From contig JAFUWN010000068.1 of the NCBI GenBank assembly GCA_017483465.1, positions 1-34,689 on the forward strand: DNA of 34,689 nt. Reading direction: 5' to 3'. Positions 1-6,465 of this stretch are shown one piece after another. Position numbers and translations under genes: made by a program. The stretch is from Oscillospiraceae bacterium (GTDB lineage Bacteria; Bacillota; Clostridia; Oscillospirales; Ruminococcaceae). Numbering within the stretch: the stretch's first letter is position 1; every line of letters starts with the position of its first letter. The notes below the pieces were generated by a model. It saw nothing but the letters and a program-made list of their open reading frames with translations, was not told where the DNA came from and made no database searches.

Positions 1-9
1 AATATCTGA

Positions 10-390
10 TTGACTTGTTTTCTCATCCTCCCGGAACTATTCTTCTGCCCTGGAATGAATCCTAATCTCTCGCCGTATGATTCGGCGAGATTTTTTGCTA
101 TCTGGGACGCATTTTATTTTACGCTTACGATTGAGCAACTTAAAGTCGAGATTCAGCCAAACGCTCTGTCAATGAAACTGAATGTCAATGCAAGCAAGCT
201 GTACCATAAATATTATATCTGGTACACCAACAAACGCACACACAAGGGCAGAATGATTCAGCTCCGCTATGATGTCAATCATCCGATTATGATTCAGCCG
301 ACTACACCTGTGAGCGAAATAACTGATAGTTCGCTCTCGTCTGACGAAATCACACCAATGGAAGAATCTGACAGCGATTCTGATGCGTGA
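10..390 (+). CDS. Uncertain hypothetical ORF at the left edge of the mobile element
   Basis: This open frame of up to 126 codons has an acidic Ser/Asp/Glu-rich tail. I do not recognise a domain. The first 27 codons cover a canonical terminator hairpin (68-96), so translation from position 10 is doubtful. A later in-frame ATG at 172 would give 72 residues. The central part, rich in Tyr, Lys and Arg (around YHKYYIWYTNK), looks more protein-like than the start. It lies just upstream of the iteron/oriT region and MobV gene, so an accessory plasmid or element protein is possible. It could equally be the end of a degraded gene or non-coding. Confidence 0.25.
   Translation: MTCFLILPELFFCPGMNPNLSPYDSARFFAIWDAFYFTLTIEQLKVEIQPNALSMKLNVNASKLYHKYYIWYTNKRTHKGRMIQLRYDVNHPIMIQPTTPVSEITDSSLSSDEITPMEESDSDSDA
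68..96 (+). terminator. Rho-independent terminator
   Basis: A perfect 8-bp stem, TCTCGCCG (68-75) with CGGCGAGA (83-90), has a 7-nt loop and is followed at once by six T. It should end a transcript entering from left of the window. Confidence 0.8.
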
Positions 391-462
391 CGCACCGTGA
401 CGGTCGTGACGCTGCTTTTGAGGTCACGAAAAGACCGTCACCATCGACACACATCGTCACGC
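385..462. repeat. Iteron-like cluster of CGTGAC motifs in both orientations
   Basis: CGTGACG/C motifs occur on the plus strand at 386, 396 and 405 (spacing 10 and 9 bp). The inverse GTCACG/CGTCAC occurs at 423, 436 and 455. Six copies in under 80 bp just upstream of a relaxase gene suggest a protein-binding array such as a replication origin or transfer-origin accessory site. Function is inferred from arrangement only. Confidence 0.5.
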
Positions 463-471
463 TAAAGTAAG

Positions 472-652
472 TTTTAACCTCAGTCGTTAAAAGGGAGTGC
501 AGAGGGAACGGCTGCCGCCATGTACTTGTGATAGATGCCCTCCGTGGCAGATGTCACAAGTACTATGGCGTTACAATCGGCAATTATGCCGTTTGTAAAT
601 CCGGAGTCCTCTCTGGTTTTCGGCTTTGCGATGTCCCTATCGTTCAAAGCCG
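472..652. other. Probable oriT / relaxase leader region with nested inverted repeats
   Basis: Several inverted repeats stand in series before the MobV gene: TTTTAAC (472-478) with GTTAAAA (486-492); a 16/17-bp arm pair 516-531 and 554-570 with a one-base bulge and a small inner hairpin TGCC/GGCA; CGGCA (579-583) with TGCCG (587-591); and CGGCTTTG (621-628) with CAAAGCCG (645-652), which encloses CGAT/ATCG. MobV oriTs lie immediately upstream of mob and contain inverted repeats next to nic, so this is the natural oriT candidate. The nic site cannot be named from sequence alone. Confidence 0.5.
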
Positions 653-691
653 ATTATTAAAAATTTAGTTCTTATGATAGGAGAGAGTTAT

Positions 692-1867
692 TTGAAAGAA
701 AAGAGAATATCATTCAGTCAGGGGCATGGTTCGCTGTCCCACAACAACAGAGAGTTCAGAGCCAATAATGTTGATGCAAGCCGAACCTGTAACAACATCA
801 CATTCATCAGCCAGCCGATTGCTGAAGCTTATGAACAGCTTTTCGGTGAATCTACAAGGCGATATAATGCCCGTCAGAAAAGAAATGACCGGAAAATTCA
901 GGGGAGTTACTATGAACATCTGTTTCATTGCAAGCCGTCCAATTCAGTGGTCACTGCTTCTGATAAGCGGAACAGTTTTTATGAAGATGTCATGCAGATT
1001 GGTAAAAAGGAAGATTCTGGAATTGGCACGGAAAATGCCGAACTTGTCGCAGAGTGTCTGAAAGAGTACATGAATGGGTTTCAGGCAAGAAATCCGAATT
1101 TCTATGTTTTCAATGCCGTTCTGCACATGGATGAAGCAACTCCGCACCTGCATATTGATTATATTCCGGTCGGTCATTATTCCAGAGGTCAGGACACACA
1201 AAATGGAATTGCTCAGGCACTCAAAGAAATGGGGTTCGGTATTGGGAAAGATGCCATTGCCAGATGGAGAGCCAGAGAAATTGAGATTATCAATCAGATT
1301 TGCCGTGAACATGGAATTGAGCCGTTACCGCCTGAAACGTCTAGAGGTACACTCGAAATTCCGGAATACAAAGAACAAATTCACAAGACTGAGCAACTGA
1401 AAAAAGAAAATGAACAGGCAGAAACTCAACTCGCTGAAATCAGGAGTGAACTTGAACAGAGTGCCAAAAAGAAACGGAAAATCAAGACAATTGATGAAGT
1501 CAAAACTGGTAAAACTTTGACCGGAAAAGTTGTCCTCAGCAGAGAAGATTATGACGAAATTTCGGGACTTGCCAAAAAACAGGTTGCGACTGAAAAACAT
1601 GAAACCAAAGAGAAAAAACTCACTGAGGCACTCAAACAGAAAGATTCCCAGATTGCACAGCTCACCAGTGAAAATGCCGAACTCAAGGCGAAACTCAGTC
1701 CGAAAATGGGATTCATGTCAAGGGAACAGCTCAAAGCCTCTGCCAAAGATGCTGAACAGCGGAATTATAAGCGTGAAAACCAACAATTACGAGCGTTTAT
1801 CGAAGATATGGGACTTTCTTTTCAGTTAAGCCACTATTTACATCATCATAATGGAGATTTGGAATAA
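692..1867 (+). CDS. MobV-family relaxase (Pre/Mob, plasmid recombination enzyme)
   Basis: Nicks one DNA strand at oriT and starts conjugative mobilisation of the element. The N-terminal half has the MobV signature: a SQGHGSLSHNNREF motif, then NVDASRT, and the metal-binding HMDEATPHLHIDYIPV motif (HxDE..PHxH) about 150 residues in. The C-terminal half is charged and heptad-like (Lys/Glu/Gln-rich), consistent with the coiled coil seen in this family. I chose the TTG at 692 because AGGAGAG stands at 679-685 with proper spacing and the signature begins within ten residues; longer starts (ATG 674 or 626) would run through the hairpin region and lack an RBS. The protein is then about 391 residues, normal for MobV. 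Transcription probably ends at the hairpin at 1883-1920. The gene marks the region as a mobilisable element that needs a helper conjugation system. Confidence 0.9.
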   Translation: MKEKRISFSQGHGSLSHNNREFRANNVDASRTCNNITFISQPIAEAYEQLFGESTRRYNARQKRNDRKIQGSYYEHLFHCKPSNSVVTASDKRNSFYEDVMQIGKKEDSGIGTENAELVAECLKEYMNGFQARNPNFYVFNAVLHMDEATPHLHIDYIPVGHYSRGQDTQNGIAQALKEMGFGIGKDAIARWRAREIEIINQICREHGIEPLPPETSRGTLEIPEYKEQIHKTEQLKKENEQAETQLAEIRSELEQSAKKKRKIKTIDEVKTGKTLTGKVVLSREDYDEISGLAKKQVATEKHETKEKKLTEALKQKDSQIAQLTSENAELKAKLSPKMGFMSREQLKASAKDAEQRNYKRENQQLRAFIEDMGLSFQLSHYLHHHNGDLE

Positions 1868-1882
1868 TTATCCAGAAACAAC

Positions 1883-1924
1883 AACTCCAAAGGCTTCTCA
1901 AATCAGAGGTCTTTGGAGTTATTT
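1883..1924 (+). terminator. Terminator after the relaxase gene
   Basis: A 10-bp perfect inverted repeat, AACTCCAAAG (1883-1892) with CTTTGGAGTT (1911-1920), is followed by ATTTTGAT. The hairpin sits between convergent genes and may serve both strands. Confidence 0.65.
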
Positions 1925-1945
1925 TGATAATTCAGGAATGTAATA

Positions 1946-2653
1946 TCAATATATTGCTCCTAACATTTTCTGCTCTATTCGCAAGGTTACGAGTAAATAA
2001 TAAAGGTCATCAGCTTCAGACAATTTATTTTCATCAATAGCATCTATTTTTCTATTCCACTCTTCCAACTTTGAGAGCATACTCATATAATCGCTCATCA
2101 TATCCATTAAATTCCCTGATTCAGTATATTTTTTCATGAAGGCAATATATCCATCATAAAATGCTTCGTAGGCATCCATTGTTTCCTTAAATTCAGGAGT
2201 TACAAGCGAATAATCGCCATTTTCAATTGCTTGTTTTATTTCATCAGCAGACTGCGTGCTTATTTCGGGAATTTCAGATACCTCATCGGTTTGTTCCTCC
2301 GAAATTACTTCGGAAATTATTGTTTCAGGCATAGTAGTGGTCGTTGTTTCAGTTTCATAAGTTTCAGATTCAGTTTCTGATATGATAATACTTGAATTTT
2401 CATTATAATAACTGCGGTTCTCCGGAATACGATTTCCACCACTGTTTTGATTGAAAAGTGCTAAGACAAGGTATACAAGCCAAGCGACAGAAATAATCCC
2501 ACAACGGAGTTTATTGGTCAAAGTATTATTTCGTAATATAAGCACTGTAAGAGGTATAGGAAAAATAAGTATCCAACCCAGTACCCAAATCCAGACATGT
2601 TTTTTCTGCGGTTTTCCACCATAATGGGACTTTGTCTCATTTATGCTCTCCAT
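1946..2653 (-). CDS. Membrane protein with acidic/Thr linker and C-terminal helical domain
   Basis: The 235-residue protein begins with a short basic N-terminus and two hydrophobic segments (about residues 19-40 and 52-68). A Glu/Ser/Thr-rich linker follows (about 80-130), then a soluble Tyr/Met/Glu-rich domain (about 140-235). The last domain has the look of small Firmicute domains such as DUF6591 (EFKETMDAYEAFYDGY pattern), but this is from memory and unsure. Start ATG has AGGAGGAAAA just upstream. It lies in the same orientation as the 66-residue membrane protein upstream (2740-2940) and probably shares its promoter. Function unknown; cargo of the mobile element by position. Confidence 0.7.
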   Translation of the reverse strand: MESINETKSHYGGKPQKKHVWIWVLGWILIFPIPLTVLILRNNTLTNKLRCGIISVAWLVYLVLALFNQNSGGNRIPENRSYYNENSSIIISETESETYETETTTTTMPETIISEVISEEQTDEVSEIPEISTQSADEIKQAIENGDYSLVTPEFKETMDAYEAFYDGYIAFMKKYTESGNLMDMMSDYMSMLSKLEEWNRKIDAIDENKLSEADDLYYLLVTLRIEQKMLGAIY

Positions 2654-2675
2654 AGATTTTCCTCCTAAAAATTGG

Positions 2676-2704
2676 TTGACGTGCAGATACTTTTGTGGTA
2701 TAAT
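2676..2704 (+). promoter_or_regulatory. Orphan sigma-A-type promoter pointing right
   Basis: TTGACG (2676-2681), a 17-bp spacer and TATAAT (2699-2704) form a near-consensus promoter on the plus strand. The next genes on both sides are on the minus strand, so a transcript would run antisense to the 2740-2940 gene. Confidence 0.6.
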
Positions 2705-2739
2705 TGAAAAGGAAGTTAATCAATCCAACAAAATTCTCA

Positions 2740-2940
2740 TTACTGATATTTATGAATCCAATAATTGGTTAAGTTTGGTGCATATTTGAGAGCAGTTACC
2801 ATTACTAAAGCCCAGCAAATATATTTTACAATAGAAACCACATTTTCCTCAGATACATGAACACTAAGATTGCCTCTTTTTAGTGCCTCGCTTAAATTTT
2901 CCGCAATCTTCATGAGCTTTTCTACAAATTTATTTTCCAT
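2740..2940 (-). CDS. Small membrane protein, divergent from the XRE regulator
   Basis: The 66-residue protein has an amphipathic charged N-terminal half and one hydrophobic segment (about residues 38-55, around VSIVKYICWALVMVTAL), then a short polar tail. The start is supported by AGGAGGG eight bases upstream and a consensus promoter (TTGACA/TATAAT, minus strand). I do not recognise the family. A small membrane protein next to an XRE repressor could be a toxin, a holin-like protein or an accessory membrane factor; nothing in the sequence decides between these. Confidence 0.65.
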   Translation of the reverse strand: MENKFVEKLMKIAENLSEALKRGNLSVHVSEENVVSIVKYICWALVMVTALKYAPNLTNYWIHKYQ

Positions 2941-2985
2941 AATTCATACCCTCCTGAAATGTATGATTTGTTTGTGTGTATTTCT

Positions 2986-3014
2986 ATTATATATCATCAT
3001 TTCGGAAATGTCAA
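2986..3014 (-). promoter_or_regulatory. Consensus promoter of the small membrane protein gene
   Basis: Read on the minus strand: TTGACA (3014-3009), a 17-bp spacer and TATAAT (2991-2986). This is a perfect sigma-A match. Its -35 touches a near-palindrome at 3013-3040 (AAGTAA ... TTACTT), a plausible operator for the XRE protein. Confidence 0.75.
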
Positions 3015-3040
3015 GTAATTTTAAAAATAATAATTTACTT
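3013..3040. promoter_or_regulatory. Candidate XRE operator
   Basis: AAGTAA (3013-3018) and TTACTT (3035-3040) form an AT-rich near-palindrome between the divergent genes. It overlaps the -35 of the minus-strand promoter and precedes the RBS of the regulator gene. Assignment by position and symmetry only. Confidence 0.35.
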
Positions 3041-3062
3041 TTTAGGTAAGGTGAAATTGAAT

Positions 3063-3704
3063 ATGCAGTATTCTTCAGAAATAATTGGTAAAAATATAAG
3101 GATAGAACGAAAAAAGCTATGTTATTCGCAAGAAAAACTTGGACAGAAAATTGGCATTACTGGAAAACAAATTTCAATTTATGAAAAAGGGAAAATTATC
3201 CCTCCTCTTGATATACTATTGAGACTATGCGAAATATTCGGCTGTGAACTTGGCTATCTTCTCGGAGAAAGTAGCTATGCAGAGGGAACGAAACTCCTTA
3301 CTGCTATTTCAAACTATACTGGTTTATCCTCAAAGGCACTCAAGCAAATCGTCAAAATTACAGGTCAAACAAGAGATTGTATTCATTGGGGATATCATTC
3401 TGATGAATATCGTGCTGTGTTAAATAAACTGCTTACATCTAAATATTTTATTGAATTTATTGAAACAATGAAAAAGTTGGACGATGTATATTCTAAACGA
3501 AAAGAGGAGATGCAGAAAATTGACCAATCCTTTCCTGAAATTACTGATAAAATTCGTGAATATATAGGAAGTCATTTCGAAAGTTTAATTGACCAAAAAT
3601 ATTCTATTGATACAGATTTTGAATACAATATGAAAGTTTACCGTTTTGATTTGCAAGAAAAGTTCATACTTTTGCTAAATGATTTGTATAAGACGGATGA
3701 ATGA
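3063..3704 (+). CDS. XRE-family helix-turn-helix transcriptional regulator
   Basis: DNA-binding regulator of about 213 residues. Residues about 8-62 form a classic HTH_3/Cro-CI domain: IGKNIRIERKKLCYSQEKLG, then the turn and recognition helix around GITGKQISIYEKGK and the PPLDILLRLCEIF segment. The remaining 150 residues are helical and not recognised; they probably mediate oligomerisation or sensing. I chose the ATG at 3063 (AGGTAAGGTG at 3044-3053) because longer starts add residues not seen before an HTH_3 domain; a TTG at 3057 is also possible. Divergent from the small membrane protein, whose strong promoter it may repress through the near-palindrome at 3013-3040. Confidence 0.85.
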   Translation: MQYSSEIIGKNIRIERKKLCYSQEKLGQKIGITGKQISIYEKGKIIPPLDILLRLCEIFGCELGYLLGESSYAEGTKLLTAISNYTGLSSKALKQIVKITGQTRDCIHWGYHSDEYRAVLNKLLTSKYFIEFIETMKKLDDVYSKRKEEMQKIDQSFPEITDKIREYIGSHFESLIDQKYSIDTDFEYNMKVYRFDLQEKFILLLNDLYKTDE

Positions 3705-3778
3705 TTATTTCGATTTTTTTGGCAACACAATGGCAACAAAAAATCAGGTAGTCCAAATCTGATAGATAACACGAATCA

Positions 3779-3856
3779 TAGAAATACCACAAGCAATATT
3801 TCTTAACTGAATCTGTTTAAGGTGACAGTTTAAGGAGCGAGTGGGAATAAAAAACA
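3779..3856. repeat. Direct repeat copy 1 (about 80 bp)
   Basis: This copy is about 88% identical by eye to 6219-6296, same orientation. It contains two GTTTAAGG/AGTTTAAGG words and GGAGCGA. Most of the differences are transitions. The two copies bracket the 4086-6017 gene with its promoter. Confidence 0.7.
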
Positions 3857-3859
3857 AGA

Positions 3860-3893
3860 TTCCAGAAATGCAGTCAAATCGGCATTTCTGGAA
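3860..3893. other. Perfect 12-bp inverted repeat
   Basis: TTCCAGAAATGC (3860-3871) and GCATTTCTGGAA (3882-3893) flank a 10-base loop. No T-run follows on either strand. It could be an attachment-site-like or RNA hairpin element next to direct repeat copy 1. Confidence 0.5.
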
Positions 3894-4044
3894 CATCAAA
3901 ACCAATTCTGATAACAGGAAGTAACTGATAATTATTCTTCGTCAACAGTGGGTGTGGGGCTATCCTGCCATTCTTTTGACGGTTGATGTTTACCGCAGTC
4001 GTCAGTAGTCTGCGGTCAGTTGAGCTTTCATTCTGTATGTTTGA

Positions 4045-4078
4045 CCTTGCTGATTTTACTATCAGCAAGGCCTTTTTT
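4045..4078 (+). terminator. Terminator, plus strand
   Basis: A 10-bp perfect stem, CCTTGCTGAT (4045-4054) with ATCAGCAAGG (4061-4070), is followed by a T-run at 4073-4078. It lies just beyond the 3' end of the minus-strand membrane-protein gene and points against it. The stretch 3894-4044 before it contains a further hairpin (ACCGCAG 3992-3998 with CTGCGGT 4010-4016) and no convincing gene, so it may end a short structured RNA. Confidence 0.7.
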
Positions 4079-4085
4079 ATGTTTT

Positions 4086-6017
4086 TCATGCTTTATCAGC
4101 AGTCTTGTTATTGTGTAAGTAATAGGCTAATATGGCAGACATTGAGTAAACGATTGGGAATGCATATCTTGGGTGCTCCTGAATAACAGGTGCTGCAACT
4201 ACGATACCAGCACTTAGCAGAAGCGGGAACATAGCAAGCAGTGCACGCCATGATTTCTTATTTATCGCAAACAAGATCAGGAACAGCAGGGCTATACAGT
4301 AAGGTGCCGGATGAGAGAACATTCCGATGACCGGCAGAGAGAAACAGCTTTTATAAAGACCTCTGATGATCATTTTAGCTTCCTGAAGCCCTTCGACTTC
4401 GGAAATTCCCAAGTCACCATTGACTGTACCGGTGAAAAATCCGCCGATTCCTTCAGGAACCGTTTCTGTATAGATTACATCGTAACCGCCATCGTTCTCC
4501 ACAAAGGGATAGAGCAGATAGTAGTTCTGATTCATTGTAGCCTCGACATATACTTCCGGATGCTTCAGGAACATCTTAAACCAGACTCCCAGGTATCTGG
4601 TGAAATCTTTAGTGGTTGAGTCATTTTTAAAGGTGTTCTTTACAGGGTCGGCAAACCTCGGGTCGTAGATAACAGGCAGGGCATCGTATTCAATCAAAGC
4701 ACGAATGGCCTCCGCCTCCTCATCAGTGACCTCGTCACCGTATTTGGAAACGTAGCGTGCAGTCTGCTGGAATGGCAGCGACATAGCCTCACGGATACCG
4801 AATTGCTCAACATTGTATGTCTTTATTATTGCTGATGATATCAGATTTGCAGTCACGACAGGTATCAGCAGACAGAGCAGCGGTCTGATAAGCGGCTTTA
4901 TGAAATTCTTCTTATCATATTTTCCCGCAGCAGACAGGAAGTATATCAGAAGGACTATAATAGTCGGATAAAGAACGTATTTTCCGTTGTTTCGAGCGAG
5001 CATTGTTCCGATAACTGATACGGCTAAAAGGAGTATGTGTTTAAAGTCCTTGAAATAATCGTCTGTTTTTTCCAGCATACATATAAGTTCAAGAACAAAG
5101 AGCAGGAAGAATACCGAGTAAAAAGTGTCCTTTATTTCTAATACGATATAATCTGTATAGAAAGGCACCAGAACCATTGCTGCAAAGGACATTATCCTCA
5201 GCCATTTGGGCGAACGCCATTTTTTCATCAAAGTAAGGCTGTAAGCCATTATCAGAGCTGCTGTGAGAGTTTGAAGTATTATCGAAATGTAGACACCTGC
5301 ATTGACGTGCCCCATTTTCAGTCCAAGTTTTGTAAACAGTCCCAGAAAGACTGTATGTGCAGGGGGCTGATGAGTGGTAAAGCCTATCTTTTCATAGTAC
5401 ATACACAGCTGATACCATGCATCATAGCAGATATAGCCAGGATAGGCGATTATCAGATGAGGAAGCCAGCAGATCATTATGGCAAAAAAAGAAAACCAGA
5501 ACGGATGCTTGTGGTAGAACTGTGACAGTTTTCCGTGAGGCTCTGTGTTAGTGTCAGACTGATTTTCCAGAAAAAAGAACATGAGCTGTCCAAGCTCATA
5601 GATCAGATAGGTCGATCCTGCAAAATAGCAGATCGACTTTACTATCTGCCCCGCACTGCTGCTCCAAAAATCCAAGGTATTATTGATGCGGAAGCTGACT
5701 CCCATAAGCCACACTAACGCTGTCAGAAAGCTCAGCGGAAGCAGGAAACGGGGCGGCTTGCGGCTTTCCTTAGTACGCTGCACCATTAGTCCAAGACCCA
5801 TAAGACATCCGAAAAGCAGTGTGGAATTAACGCTTGTCCCTTGCAGACTGTTACGGAAATTCCATACGATCTCTGTTAAGGCGTTTACCTTTTGTTCGTC
5901 AGGCAGCTCAGGCATGGAAAAGTTCATGCTCAGTGCCAAAGATCCACAAAAAGAAAAAAAGATAATTGCTGCCAATTTCAATTGCGTTCCGGACTGCTTA
6001 TTTGTTTCGATACTCAA
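4086..6017 (-). CDS. Large polytopic membrane protein, probable GT-C-type glycosyltransferase (DUF6020-like)
   Basis: The 643-residue protein has roughly 11-13 hydrophobic segments spread over its length. One loop, about residues 180-225, carries YPGYICYDAWYQ and THQPPAHT. Acidic residues in an early extracytoplasmic loop followed by His-rich motifs resemble GT-C lipid-linked sugar transferases, and the overall pattern resembles the DUF6020 family found with polysaccharide genes. A long soluble loop around residues 420-560 precedes the last membrane segments. Substrate unknown. The start is a TTG at 6017 behind AAAGGACGG; the next in-frame ATG (residue 31) is inside the first membrane segment. 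It has its own promoter (6146-6118) and stands alone between two direct repeats, suggesting it came in as a cargo unit. Confidence 0.75.
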   Translation of the reverse strand: MSIETNKQSGTQLKLAAIIFFSFCGSLALSMNFSMPELPDEQKVNALTEIVWNFRNSLQGTSVNSTLLFGCLMGLGLMVQRTKESRKPPRFLLPLSFLTALVWLMGVSFRINNTLDFWSSSAGQIVKSICYFAGSTYLIYELGQLMFFFLENQSDTNTEPHGKLSQFYHKHPFWFSFFAIMICWLPHLIIAYPGYICYDAWYQLCMYYEKIGFTTHQPPAHTVFLGLFTKLGLKMGHVNAGVYISIILQTLTAALIMAYSLTLMKKWRSPKWLRIMSFAAMVLVPFYTDYIVLEIKDTFYSVFFLLFVLELICMLEKTDDYFKDFKHILLLAVSVIGTMLARNNGKYVLYPTIIVLLIYFLSAAGKYDKKNFIKPLIRPLLCLLIPVVTANLISSAIIKTYNVEQFGIREAMSLPFQQTARYVSKYGDEVTDEEAEAIRALIEYDALPVIYDPRFADPVKNTFKNDSTTKDFTRYLGVWFKMFLKHPEVYVEATMNQNYYLLYPFVENDGGYDVIYTETVPEGIGGFFTGTVNGDLGISEVEGLQEAKMIIRGLYKSCFSLPVIGMFSHPAPYCIALLFLILFAINKKSWRALLAMFPLLLSAGIVVAAPVIQEHPRYAFPIVYSMSAILAYYLHNNKTADKA

Positions 6018-6117
6018 TTTATTTTCCGTCCTTTCTTACAAACAAGAGTAATAGTGATAATACTTGTTACAGCCGCATTATCAGTGAACTGGCCAAGTAC
6101 CCTCATTTTCAGCATCA

Positions 6118-6146
6118 ATTATAGCATACCCTGGATGAAAAGTCAA
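6118..6146 (-). promoter_or_regulatory. Promoter of the membrane-protein gene
   Basis: Minus strand: TTGACT (6146-6141), a 17-bp spacer and TATAAT (6123-6118). This gives a 5' leader of about 95 bases before the TTG start. Confidence 0.75.
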
Positions 6147-6218
6147 TAGCGGTTATATATTTTTAGTTACTCCATTTTTGTTAATCAAAGCACTTGAAAC
6201 CAGCTATATTTCATCTAA

Positions 6219-6296
6219 TAGAAATACTGCAAGCGATATTTTTTAACTAAATCTGTTTAAGATGATAGTTTAAGGAGCGAATGGGAATAAAAACAC
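6219..6296. repeat. Direct repeat copy 2 (about 80 bp)
   Basis: Second copy of the repeat at 3779-3856, same orientation. It lies between the membrane-protein promoter and the helicase-operon promoter. No open frame is shared by both copies over the whole length. Confidence 0.7.
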
Positions 6297-6337
6297 AAGC
6301 ATAAATTTCTGTTATTCTGATAAACACTATTTTTTAA

Positions 6338-6366
6338 TTGACTATTTTGAAAAAAAGTGGTATAAT
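6338..6366 (+). promoter_or_regulatory. Promoter of the helicase operon
   Basis: TTGACT (6338-6343), a 17-bp spacer and TATAAT (6361-6366), preceded by GTGG. The leader to the first ATG is about 95 bases and contains ACCAGA/TCTGGT complementarity. Confidence 0.8.
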
Positions 6367-6465
6367 ATAAACATAATTACCAGATATTTATAACCAGTAT
6401 TATTATAATTTGTTTATTAATTTCTGGTTCTCTACTTAAATACGCAGAAAGGATTTATTATTATT

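Noticed and set aside
3713-3745. GGCAACACAATGGCAAC repeat as an integrase attachment site
   Set aside because: GGCAACA occurs twice inside a weak inverted repeat and recalls sequences at integrase gene ends, but no integrase or matching second site is in the window, so it is not listed as a feature.
3874-4089. 71-codon minus-strand frame after the membrane-protein gene
   Set aside because: It covers three hairpins including a terminator and has no recognised sequence, though its ATG overlaps the preceding stop (ATGA). Non-coding is more likely.
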